Origin: Nissolia schottii
Taxonomy: Eukaryota > Streptophyta > Magnoliopsida > Fabales > Fabaceae
Length of the DNA stretch: 64,000 bases
Direction of reading: 5' to 3'
Assembly (NCBI GenBank): GCA_003254905.1
Contig: QANU01067165.1
Span: 377,706-441,705, forward strand
The notes under the pieces: generated by a model
What the model was told of the DNA's origin: nothing
Database searches by the model: none
What the model saw: only the letters and a program-made list of their open reading frames with translations
Program-made: the position numbers and the translations under genes
Shown here: positions 10,763 through 22,248 of the stretch, piece by piece
Numbering within the stretch: position 1 is the stretch's first letter
Layout of the letters: every line of letters begins with the position of its first letter

Positions 10763-13700
10763 ATGGGGACCCTGGGGAGGGCGATATATAGCGTTGGGTC
10801 CTGGATTCGACAGACCGGGCAGGCCATGGATCGCCTTGGCTCCACCCTTCAGGGCGGTTACTACATTCAAGAGCAGCGTTAGTCTTTCCTTTTCGATCCT
10901 CTTTTTTTTTTTTTCCTCTTCATTTTAGTCCCCATCCTAATTTCTGATTTCCTTTTACATTTTATTCAAATTCCATTTTTGCTTTGGATCGTAGCTGCCA
11001 TATATTAGAGTTGAATCTTGTTTTGAATGGCCTAGCCTCCCAGGCTTTGCAATAACGAGAATTCCTTAGTATGTAAGATGATATTCAGGAAGGATTGTTA
11101 ACTCTAGTGCTTTTTGTGTCTCCTAGTGCTAGGTTGAATAGAATTTGGGCGGATAGTTAGTGTAGCAGGGAAAAAAATTACATGAGCTTGGCTTGATTAG
11201 GAGATACTGATTGTTATTGTGATATTGCTGGGTTTTCCTTGTAGTAACAAGTTACAGAACTTATTGGGACCCTTCGAAGAAAGAGCGGTATCTCTAAAGT
11301 GAGTTGTTAAAATGAGAAAGTAAGGGTGTATCTACCCTTTAATTATTTTGTGTGTCATGATCATGATTCACTGTATTGATCTAGATTTGAATACACTCTT
11401 ACTTTTCCCCTGTATAAGCTCACTTTACAGGAGCCTTGTTTGCGTAGGGAAATTTTTGGCAATGCCCTGTTTGTTATAATAAGAACATTATGATCCGTGA
11501 TGGATGTTTATGATTGGAGGCTTCTATTATTCTTTTGCTAAGGATTTGGATCCTCTAAGGTGAGGGGATCTCACTTTAGAGGGAAAAGTGAGGGTTTTCA
11601 CCCTTAGATCAATAAAGTGGTTGTATTCAATGAGGGTGTGAGGCAGTTAGTCAAACATTCCTTCTTTGTAGAGATTGTTTTGGGTTTTATTTTGAGAAGA
11701 TGTAGTCTTGGTAGGGGCATTTCAGATTTGATATGGTGTGTGACTTGCAATGTATGAATCTTTTTGTGGATTCATTTTGCTAAAACTACTTAGTTTTTAT
11801 AATTCATTTCCCTGCCCTCTTCTTTTGATGTCTCGGATATTTTATGATTTAACTGCCAGAAAAAAAAAGTTTATATAATATGCTGTATGTGCTGGTTTTC
11901 CATTTTTCAGTGAATTATATCAAGTAATGTTCTTCCTTCTCATGTTTAGTGTCTAGGCATCGAACTCTGATGAACATATTTGATAAGGCTCCTATTGTTG
12001 ATAAGGATGCATTTGTTGCACCAAGTGCTTCCGTCATTGGAGATGTTAAAGTTGGAAGAGGATCTTCGATTTGGTATGGATGTGTCTTGAGAGGTAAGAT
12101 ATCTAACATTATTAATTATATATGAGAACAGTTGATTGATTTGGTTCTTATGTAGCTAACAAGATCAACTGATGAAAAGCTTTTGATGTTTTTTTTTTTA
12201 AAAAAATTGTTACACTTGTTGTAAATCAAAGAAACAAATCTGTCCAATACAACAGCTTTCTTCTATTAGTAAACACTATATTCTTAGAAAGTTACATTTC
12301 CCTGATCTTTCAATGTAAATTTAATTTTACATTTTTATTTAGTCTCCATATTGTTGATGATGTTATACTTGGTATGTTGCCATGTGGCCTCAAGAACTTA
12401 AAGGGGGGGGGTGAATTAAGTTCTATATATTTTCGCAAACTTTTCGGAAAGAACCCTTCTTTATAATTTTTCTTAGAAAATCTTTAGAAAACTTGAAAGG
12501 GATGAATAAAGATGTCTTAGAGATAATGCGTTTATCAAGAACAAATATGGTGAATAAAGCGTTGTAAGCAAAGAATCAAAATTGCAAAAAAGTAAAGAGT
12601 AGGGAAAAGAAAAGCTAATCCCGGAAATTTATCCTAGTTCGGTCACGTTTTGTGGCCTACATCCAGTCCCCAAGCAACCCGCTTGAGATTTTCCACTAGA
12701 TCCAACCCTTCAAGGTGTTTGGAAACCTTTACAACACTTGAATGCTTTCACTTCAAGGGATCCCTCACCCTTAAGTTCAAGCCAACCAAGAACAAGAAAT
12801 TCCTCACTCTTAATTCACTTGAGGGATGCCTCACCGTCTTACAATGTTTCAGAAATACAAGAGGAAGAATAAGAATGACTCTCTCAAAGAGGAAATTACA
12901 CAAGTTTAAGAACTATGGAGTTTTTGCTAGTGATAACTTTTTGGTCAAGATTTTTTATGCAAAGATGATAGAAGAAAAATAATGATTAAATGTAATTGTA
13001 CTAAGTTTTTCTTGTGTGAAATATGTTGTATCAAATAGGGTATTTATAGGCCTTGAAATCGTGCAAAACAATTGACTTTCGAAGAAACATGTCCCTTGTT
13101 GAAAAGTCACTTTGTTTTGGCATAACAGACAGTGGTAATCGATTACATCATCTTGTAATCGGTTGCTCATGAAGAGTGTAATCAATTACACTGTGTTGTA
13201 ATCGATTACAACATTTCTAGAATCTATTACATGGCCTTTAAAACCAAATTTTACCATTTCTCCACTATATACCCTTGATGAAAAACCTTTGTGATGTTAT
13301 ATTCAAGTTATATGCTTCATGAAAAACTTGTTTAGCATAATATTTTTTAGCATGAAGTTTTTCAAAAGGTTTTTAAATGATTGAATCAAAATCATGGCCA
13401 TAGAAAATTATCAAGAGAAAAACATTTTACAAAAGAACCTAAGTCTTAGAAAGTAATACCAAATTGAGCTTTTGACTTTGTTCTTTGCAATTGTTGAAGT
13501 TGCCAATATAGATTTGTTTTAAAGAGCCAATTTGCTTGTAGTTTTTCCTTGAGGTGCATTGCCATTGATTTCTCATTTGCGTCATTTATTTGTCCTTTGT
13601 TTAGCAATCTATTGACATCCTTTTGACATCATCAAAACCCACATCATTTGCATTTACATGGTAGTCATGTTTGAATATCACTTTTATGAATAGGTGATGT

Positions 13701-15556
13701 TAACAGCATCAGTGTTGGAAGTGGAACTAACATACAGGATAACTCGCTGGTGCATGTTGCGAAGTCAAATTTAGCTGGGAAGGAGTTGCCTACTATTATT
13801 GGGGATAATGTTACTGTGGGTGAGTAATATTTTTGCCATGATCATGAATGCTTTTAGCTCATTACGTTCTACCCTTACTGGGAATTTTGTTGAAGTTAGA
13901 GCTTTTTTATCATTGTTGTTTTCACTGAGCAGGTCATAGTGCTGTTTTACATGGTTGTACTGTCGAAGATGGGGCTTTTGTTGGTATGGGTGCAACACTA
14001 CTCGATGGTGTTGTTGTTGAGAAAAATTCTATGGTTGCAGCTGGATCCCTTGTGAGACAGAATTCAAGGATTCCAAGTGGTGAGGTATGTTTGTGGTGCA
14101 TGCTGTTTGGCTGCTTGTTAAACTAATGAGAATTAGGATCATGCTGTTGTTAGTCTGACTGTTTGCAGGAATAATTACCATTGTTGAGTAGTTAAAATAT
14201 TATGCTACAACTACAAGTCTACGACGAGGGGGGTCAATCATAATTATGTTTTTGTGTTGAATATTTTTAGGGATATTATATGGGTATTTTGATATAATTA
14301 TTGTGGAATTGAAGTTGTAGGTAGTATTTTTCAAGAGTTTTTTTGGTCACCCGCTTTTAATTGTGTTTTTAAATTTTATCCATCATGTTATGATAATAAA
14401 ATTTTGGTATCTAAGAGGTTTTCTGAAACATGAAGCCCTTAAAGCTGTATTCAAACTTCAATTTCACCTTTTCTGTTGCAAAGCTGCTGTCTTGCTATCT
14501 CTGTGTCACCGGTACAACCCTCATCACCAACAGTAAACCTGATTTCTACTGTAAGGTGTATCCCCTCCTGTTTTGAAGTTTACATGTATCCAAACATTAC
14601 TATGTTATTGTCAATTACTTAGAAATCTTTTAAAAGGCCCCGGGTGTGGATTTAAGGACACGGTGGCTCAATTGCAATACTGAAGCTATTTTAGGTGTAC
14701 TTGAAGATGTTAACTTAATACGTGGGATTTAAATCCTCTATAATGAGGCATGCACTTTATTAAAGTGGATTCAATCATATTCATAATCTGCTATTTAGGT
14801 GTCTGTATTTTATAAATTTCACTTGTTTGGTTTTTCTCGTTAACATTTATTAATAATGCACTTTGCTCTTTAAAGTAACCCCTTACTCTAGAGTAACAAA
14901 ATCCTAATATGCATGTGGTTTTGTTTCAACAATTATAGTCATCGCTCTATAACATCTATCATGGGATGAAAAGCACTCCTTAATTTTGCTTCTAGTTTAT
15001 GCTTGTGCTAGATATTTAAGTTTTTGCTCAATCTATCATTCTGTTTTGTTTATTTATTTTAAACCATTGGTTTTTCTCATCAACATTGTGAAAATTGCAT
15101 TGCAATTTGAAAGTAAACCACCCCCCCCTTCAAAATTGATTGTCTTTGCTCATTACCATTTATCATGGCATGAAAAGCTCTCCTTAATTTTTCTTGTGCT
15201 AGATATTTAAGCTTTTGTTCTATTTATAATCCATGATCTGTAAGCACAAAAGCATGCATATTTTGCAGGTTTGGGCCGGGAATCCAGCAAAGTTCCTGAG
15301 AAAACTCACTGATGAAGAGATATCTATCATCTCCGAGTCTGCCATCAATTATACTAACCTTGCACAAGTCCATGCAGCTGAAAATTCGAAGACCTATGAT
15401 GAAATTGAATTTGAGAAGGGGCTGCGAAAGAAGTTTGCCCATAGTGACGAGGAGTATGACTCAATGTTGGGTGTTGTTCGTGAGATCCCACCAGAGATTA
15501 TTCTTCCTGATAAAGTCCTACCTGATAAAGCAAGAAAAGTAGTTTCTAAAAAATGA
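10763..15556 (+). CDS. Mitochondrial gamma-type carbonic anhydrase (complex I subunit)
   Basis: Five exons: 10763-10877, 11950-12093, 13694-13819, 13933-14084 and 15269-15556; 274 residues, like Arabidopsis gamma-CA1/2. These proteins form the trimeric matrix-side carbonic anhydrase domain of plant respiratory complex I. The N-terminus (MGTLGRAIYSVGSWIRQTG) is the typical start. Left-handed beta-helix hexapeptides run through SVIGDVKVGRGSSIWYGCVL, NIQDNSLVHV, and GHSAVLHGCTVEDGAFVGMG. The three likely zinc ligands are H107, H130 and H135, with the same 5-residue spacing of the last two as in the archaeal enzyme, so this is a CA1/CA2-type rather than a ligand-poor gamma-CA-like subunit. WAGNPAKFLRKLT and the acidic C-terminal helix follow. 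Intron 2 carries a repeat insertion and intron 4 an old internal duplication, neither of which disturbs the splice sites. Confidence 0.95.
12352..13643. mobile_element. Solo-LTR-like retroelement fossil in gamma-CA intron 2
   Basis: A block of about 1.3 kb fills most of intron 2. It opens with TGTTGATGATGT and closes near GACATCATCAAAACCCACA, i.e. the TG...CA ends of an LTR extended by a short inverted repeat. Inside are 'ggggggtgaattaa' and several copies of a 'gtaatcgattacaa' motif (about 13135-13215), which I associate with legume LTR elements. No internal protein region and no second LTR are visible, so it looks like a solo LTR or a short non-autonomous element. Target duplications are not clear. 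It is a broken fossil; age not estimated beyond 'not very recent'. Confidence 0.5.
14829..15220. repeat. Diverged tandem duplication in gamma-CA intron 4
   Basis: Two imperfect copies, about 14829-15030 and 15069-15220, share 'ggtttttctc-t-aacatt', 'tatcatgg-atgaaaagc-ctccttaattt' and 'cttgtgctagatatttaag' in the same order. The first copy is about 50 bases longer. This is intronic, non-coding duplication. Confidence 0.6.
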
Positions 15557-16825
15557 GATCTTTCAAAAGCAGTTTCTTGATTCCAATCTTGAAATGACAT
15601 CAAGGAATATTCTTGTTTTGTTCAAATTCATTGAAGAGGGGTTATTTTCATTCCCAATAATACCAAGACATTTCTTAGGTTCCCAATAATACCAGAACAT
15701 TTCTTAGGTTAGAGTTGTGGCTTGCTTCCAGATCCAGGATGCATCTGTTCCATAATTTTTTCAAACTCTCTTCTCCGCTTTGGCAAAGGCAAGTGCCCTG
15801 AATGATCGTGTATGTCGATCTTGAGTTTTTGATGTATCGAATGCAAGTGATTTCACATGTTTTTTGGTTCTTGATCTTTATGTTCACAACTTGATCCTTC
15901 CGTGATTTCACATGTTTTTTGGTTCTTGATCTTTATGTTCACAACTTGATCCTTCCATCTTGGCTCGTTAGTTCTCGCCGAGAATGAGATTATTGTTGAA
16001 GCGGGGAGGAGGATGCATGTGGGGCATCTTAAGCTTAGGCATAACTGAACAAGTCCTTTTAGGGCAAATTGTAGGGATACACTTCTGCTGTAAAACTATG
16101 ATAGAAAACTAGACCATGTCACAGAAAATAACGTGTTTATTTACTATTCCGTTACTAATATCAGAGAGAGATCAGCATAGACACAGAATTTTAGAAAGAC
16201 AGCAAACTGAACAAGGAAATTTCGAGAGGTCTGGTTCACTCCAGCCATTTCCTATACTACGTAGAGAATATATCGCAAAGGAGAAGAAAAAAAGATATTG
16301 TTCCTCAACGTTAAAGAGGGGGAAAAAACAATTGATGAAAAAATATAAAATGACTAGGACTTAGGTCATGTTTGATTTTTGTTTTCACGTCTTATTTTTT
16401 TAAAAAAAAAACAGTATTTTATGAATAAAATAATAAAGATAAGGAAGATTTAATTTCTTGTTTTGTTTTCTAATTTCACTGTTTACCAAAAAAGTTTTCT
16501 TAATTTTACTATTTATTTCATAAAATTAAAAATACAAAATAAAAATATAATCCAATCGGACCCTTAATTTTTGTCACGAACATAATCGTAAAAAAAAATC
16601 TCCATTTTTCACGTATACTAAGAACACGTCAGGGTGAAAAGAATAAAACAAGAAAACTAGCAATTTGTACAGAGTTTTTAAAAACAAGAAAAATCTCCAT
16701 TTACGTGTTGCTACTGAAAATTGCGAGATGCCAATGTTAACAGCATTTTTTTTATTTTTTATTTTTTGCTGTGTTGAAGTGTGTTTGCTTGGTTGATGCC
16801 TTTGGGGAACCGTACAAAGCGTAAA
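15557..16825. other. Intergenic region downstream of gamma-CA
   Basis: 3' UTR and AT-rich spacer. It includes a perfect 55-base tandem repeat (listed separately) and a short near-duplicate 'cccaataataccaagacatttcttagg' pair near 15653-15706. No gene recognised. Confidence 0.6.
15847..15956. repeat. Perfect tandem duplication, two 55-base units
   Basis: Units 15847-15901 and 15902-15956 are identical by eye, each starting 'gtgatttcacatg' and ending 'ttgatccttcc'. Identity points to a recent duplication or an assembly artefact. It is about 290 bases past the gamma-CA stop codon, possibly inside its 3' UTR. Confidence 0.9.
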
Positions 16826-17345
16826 ATACTCAATTTGGAAGTTATTCAAGCAGCCATTCGTTTGGCCAAACAGGAAGGCCTTCTTGTTTCCTTGGATTTG
16901 GCCAGTTTTGAGGTATTCTATCATCCTTATCAGCTAAAATTCACCAACAGCAGAGCAGGGAATTTTTTTTCGCCGTCGTCATGATGAATGCAGTTTAGGC
17001 ACATTATGGTCCCAATTAATTAGGGGGAAGTTTAGTGTTTCAGTAGTTTTACTTTTGTGGCACTTGGTCATCAATCTCATCATGTCAATTAACTAGCGAC
17101 CAAGCATAGGTGCTGAAAAGATTAAGTAGTCTCTAATCACTATCATAAATTATTTTTCATTTTACATGTTAAGGTGGCGCGTGTACTGATCCTACAGGAG
17201 CAGGGGACCCTTTTGCGAGTGGATTTTTGTATGGAGTTATCAAAGGTTTGTCACTTGAAGAATGCTGCAAAGTAGGCTCATGCAGTGGTGGATCTGTTAC
17301 CCGCTCTTGGAGGTGAGGTGACATCAGAGAATTGGCAATGGATGC
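16826..17345 (+). pseudogene. Remnant of pfkB-family (fructokinase/adenosine-kinase-like) gene
   Basis: Two pieces of a pfkB sugar/nucleoside kinase. The first, about 16826-16912, reads NLEVIQAAIRLAKQEGL and VSLDLASFE and ends at a GT where an intron donor belongs. The second, about 17173-17345, holds the family's second signature as DPTGAGDPFASGFLYG with the catalytic Asp, then GLSLEECCKVGSCSGGSV, a two-base loss that breaks the frame near 17306, and GGEVTSENWQWM. The exon that should lie between (roughly the part after MVRNF to the ATP site) is absent, and so is the N-terminal half. Because an intron-like interval remains, it is a decayed duplicate fragment rather than a retrocopy. Confidence 0.75.
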
Positions 17346-17830
17346 AGGCAAGAGGTTGTAACGGCTAGTAAGGGTACAGAAGGAATAATCGAAGAAAAGG
17401 AGGGCAAAGAAGTAAAACGAATCCTAATTGGGGCGCAACAGAAGATCTCGCAGCAAGGAGAGTTGGTTACAGAGGATTGCCACGCGGCAATTGATCCGAG
17501 AATTGTGGGAGAGCGCAGAAGCACAGGAGCTAGGAGGAGTAGCACAAAGCTGGAGGAGTTCGTTAGGGGGAGGATATGAGTATAGTGAGTAATTCTCTTA
17601 TCTCTGTGTTTTCTCTCTAACTCATCTTCTTCGATAACACTTACCTTCCCTTTCACGTGAGTGACGCGACGGACTCCGTCGTCGGTGAGCACAACCGCAA
17701 CCCATAGTCTTTTATCCCCACCGGGTGCGCTCGTTGGGGAGGCTATTGGTTGTTGGTGATCGGTGGTTGCAGCACCTGTGCTCGTGGGCAACTCTGGGTT
17801 CATCATCCTGTTGAACTCTGTTTTAGTTCT
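17346..17830. other. GC-richer unclassified island
   Basis: This 480-base block has markedly higher GC than its surroundings and starts abruptly after the kinase remnant. It is open on the reverse strand (160 codons, 17806-17327, beginning MMNPELPTSTGAATT) and for about 75 codons forward (from about 17347). Neither translation matches a family I know. It may be a fragment of a transposable element or a captured genic piece. I do not call a gene. Confidence 0.3.
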
Positions 17831-20800
17831 TGCTTAATTCTGTTTGAATTCTTGCTGTGAAGGATACTGTTCCATTTTTCACAGTCTATTTTCCTCGTAG
17901 TTACTTATTAAATCGAGTTACTCTGCAATTCAGAGATAATTTGATAGTTAGCTTCGTTCCAGAGGTCTTGGCACGCCTGAGCATATATGCAAATGATATA
18001 AACTGTTGCCCCCTCTCTTCTTGCATCCTCCATTCTTCCTTTTCCCTCCCTTCTTTCATATCTTACTATCAATTTAAATGCCAGCTTAGCTATATTTCTA
18101 ATTTATGGCAGGCTTAACTAATGCATACAAGGCTAGCAGGGATTTTTCATGGAAACACAAGTTACTGTGTGCCTGTGAACTATCGTAGTTTAATGTTTAA
18201 TAAAACAGCCAAGTCATGGTTGCTTCAATTCTTTGACGGATCAAGATCATCCGCAGTTTTAAATAAAAATGGGAGAATTATGTTCATCATCTCACTATTC
18301 ATTTAAAAAGAGAGGTCATGTTAACATGAGATAATTATATAAATGAATATAATGAGACGGTAAACATAACCCTCTTCTTTTCATTTTGTAAGTTAGAGAA
18401 TCTTTATCTTTCTCTTACTACATATTTTTACTGTTGATTGAGCATTGTCATGCGTCCAAAGTGTTAAAGATGAGGTTGCTGCTAAATATTTTCCACTTAG
18501 TGACATTAAAACTTTGATATTATATTAAATATTATTTTTCTAAATTATTGGGTAAAAGAAATTGAATAATTTTATATATTTATTGACATAAAAGTCAGAT
18601 CTTATATCTTAAATCTAGAGTATTCTTTATGCCAATTTACTCGGACGGTATAGGTAGAGAAAACATTTCATTCCTCACTCGATGACATCTCGCTTATTAA
18701 GCATAATTGTAACCAAGCGTGTAAACAAGTAGCAAACTTTGTGGTATATATCATATCACCAATGCCTCAATAAACAAATGAATGCTGTTCAAAGAGGCCA
18801 ATTATCTCATGAGTGAAAACCCAACCAATATTCACTAGCAGTGATTAGCAAACTGCCATCTAACGCAAGCACGATGGTTCGACTCAATGTGCATCTCTGC
18901 AACTGCAAGAACCCAGATTATGAGTCGGTCACCTTAATTAATTGTATATTGTGTGATGTGTCTGTCACTTCTAGATCTGATCCTAGAAATAATAAAGTCT
19001 CCAATGACACATTTTGGTCAATTCGAACATATGAAAACATATTTTGGGGCCCCAGGGTACTGATCCATCACTTCATCAACTGCAGCAGATCTATTAGCTG
19101 TTCATTTTGGCCCATATTCTACCATTGAGCTTGTTCGGGAAATTAGAATTTTCTATGACCAAAAAAAAAACGAAATTACAATTTTTCCTATGTAAGGCAC
19201 CGCGTCAATAATAATTGCTGTTTGATTATCTTGTAAGAGTTAATCATGTATTTAAATTGTCATGTCATTTTAGATAATTATTATATTTTTGATAAATTTT
19301 AGATAATTGTATATACTTTATTTTAAAGAAAGATAGATGACTTGACAATTTAGCATAAATTTATATTAAATGACCACGCATAATTTGTTTTTCGATTAGA
19401 GTGAAAACAGAGAAAGAGACCTAGCCCATGCACGAAAAATTATTATTTTTTAAATATATAATCTTATATTATCTTGATCACCTAACACTTCACTTGGCAA
19501 CACTTTATCTCAAGTCAAAACGCAACTTTTCATATGAGAATAACACTAGACGTCAAATAATAACAATCCCGGGCTGTATATCAAAATATGGATTGAAATA
19601 CAAATTTATAATTGTATGGACCTCATTACATTTAAAAAAAAAAGAAAAAAGTCATAATTTACTATACCTTACGACAAATTCAGATATTTAAAAAAAAAAG
19701 TCTAAAATTGTCACACAGAATTTGTCACATCCTATGACGAATTCAGACCCTTTTTAATAAAAAAAGGCTGGGACTCTAAATTCAGACCCAATTTTATAAA
19801 AGGAATTAAGTCAATTAAAGGGGACAGTAGGCGTGTTCCACCGAAAGTATGCACGCTCGACTGGGATACACCGAATCGGGCAAAAAGCTTTGTGGGGTAT
19901 TGTGGTCTTTTGTCATATACTACCATTTAAATTAAAAAATCCCCAACCATAATAAAAACCGATGGGAGAAATTAACGTGAAGGGAAATTTTTTAGTCGTA
20001 CGATGGAGGGACCCCTATTGCATAGCAGATTGACACAAATGCAGGATGAAAATTGCAAGCATTGCGCTATATATTTCAATGATTCACTCATGTTCTCACG
20101 TTATTTTTTCATTGACATGACATGATAGGAAAGGATATCAACTTAATTTTAAAAAAAAATAAATAAGGATATGATCTTCCAATTAGATATGGACGTATGC
20201 CGGTGGCAATACAGGAGAGCTTAATTGCTTTAGTGTGGCCCATGAGGTTTAATACATGTAATCAATCGTGCATCTGGGTGCCAATCTACTTAGTGATGAG
20301 TTAGTTTAGATCATTAACTTTAAATTTGAGCTCACGTAAAAATAAATCATGCATGTAGGTTTTAAATGTCACATGATATTTAACTTTCTTTAAACTAATA
20401 AAAGGTTTGTAATTCTATTCATTACTTAAAAAATACAAATATTTAAACAATTTTTCATAAAAAATCTATTAAAAGGTACTACAATTTAAAAAAAAATGTG
20501 TTATGCCACCTTTTACTAGGTATCTAAATATCTTTATAAATGAAAAAAAAAACTATTAAAAAAATTACAAAAATAAACGAAAATATCACAAAGAAAAAAA
20601 AACATTAGTGAAATTGTCAAAAAAAAATGATAATAATCTCTTTAGCAACATTCACAAGAATGAAGATAAGAAGAAGAAAAAAAATTAAGTTCAGCAATAA
20701 TCATTGTTTTTTAATCATATATGATGTAATACAAACTTTTTCTTCCAAATAAATGTAGAAGAATTTGAAGAGAGTTCATTGCGTGTCATTTTGCATAGAA

Positions 20801-22248
20801 TAAATTCTCGTCTACACTTTTATATCAATATGAATGCGAGAGATGTGAAAGTAAATGCAATGTTGTAATTAGCATTTTCATTTCATGTCTACCACTTTAT
20901 TCCTTGCTTTGTTTTGTCATTACATTCCATTGACTGCACCTTTCGAATCCTTACTTTGTCTCTATTTAAGGTCAGTGGCGAATTGGGTTCACTAGCTAAG
21001 GAGAAGATGGCCTGCAATTTCGTCATTAAAAATTCTTTAATAGAATTTAATTATGGCGCCTTGGACGCCATACGAGAAGGCAACTTAACTTAAAAATTTT
21101 CGCCGCAATTGACGCCGTTCCATTCCATAAACCTGACTTTCTCTTTCAGCATCACTAACAAGTATTATTTCTGCTACGTAGAAATGAGGCTCATACAATA
21201 GAGAAATAATTGAGGGCTCATGAATGGACGTGCTTTATGAGCATCTAAATATTTCTTCGTATAATATAAGGTTAGGTGATATTAATGTGAAAGTTGCCTT
21301 AAAGAATAAAGTTTTCCTTTTTTGGATGTACGCAAAGTATCACTATTAATAATAATGATTAATTTCTTTGTAGTAATTGAAATTATATAAAGAAATAAAA
21401 CGAAATGTTATTACATTCTCATAAGTGAAGATTAAACTTATGATTAAGGAATTATTTGAACTGCCACAACACTACACATTGGTTAAATAAAATTTTCTTT
21501 AAGATAAATGAAAGGATTTAATGTAAAATTGTAGTTTTAATAGACAATAAAGGGGGACCAATGTGCAATCTGTGAATAAGTTCAATTACCTGAAATAAAT
21601 ATGAAGAAATTATTGTAAATATATAAACGAATTAGAAAAGCAAAATGATTCAAGTTCGTGCAAACAGAGTGACTGCAATGCCAAAAGTCCAAAAGTGAAT
21701 AAAAATAAAACAAAAATGAATAACAAATGGAAACTTCGCACATGACAGCATAAATACTTTACATGGAAATGGAAATCAAATTTTAACCATAACTTTATGG
21801 ACGGTACAGGTTATGAGTTCATCTGACCTAAAAGGGGTAGAACATGAATCACAAATATATAGTGAAAGTGACATGTGAGGTTGTGGTTGTGGGTTCAACA
21901 CTGTATGACCCCCAGGCCCACCTACATTGGCACCATTACTAATTGGACACACCGTACCCCCCCTTCCCCTTCTCTAGTCTTCTATTTCTTAACCTCCCAT
22001 CACCATTATTTATTCACTGATGTTAAATATTATTTATGGTATCAATTATGATAAGTACTACGATACCAAGTTACAAACTATTTTTATAAATGTGTTTACC
22101 ATCAAATACAGAGAGAGACACTACTTAACTCTATAAACAAGGACAGTATCTTCATTTGATTCAATCACAAACCCCTCTACACGGCATTGAGATATCAATT
22201 TAATTTAAGGGCTAAGAGACCAAAAAAATTGTTGAATCAAAGAAAACG
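17831..22248. other. Long AT-rich intergenic region; mannanase promoter at the end
   Basis: No gene recognised over 4.4 kb. Two short 'gac-aattcaga' repeats lie near 19673-19748. The 3' end is the mannanase promoter: CTATAAA at 22131-22137 is a good TATA box about 110 bases before the start codon, with a pyrimidine-rich tract near 21957-21990. Confidence 0.6.

Noticed and set aside
12650-12982. 110-codon forward frame in gamma-CA intron 2
   Set aside because: Lies in the solo-LTR-like block and shows no gene-like protein.
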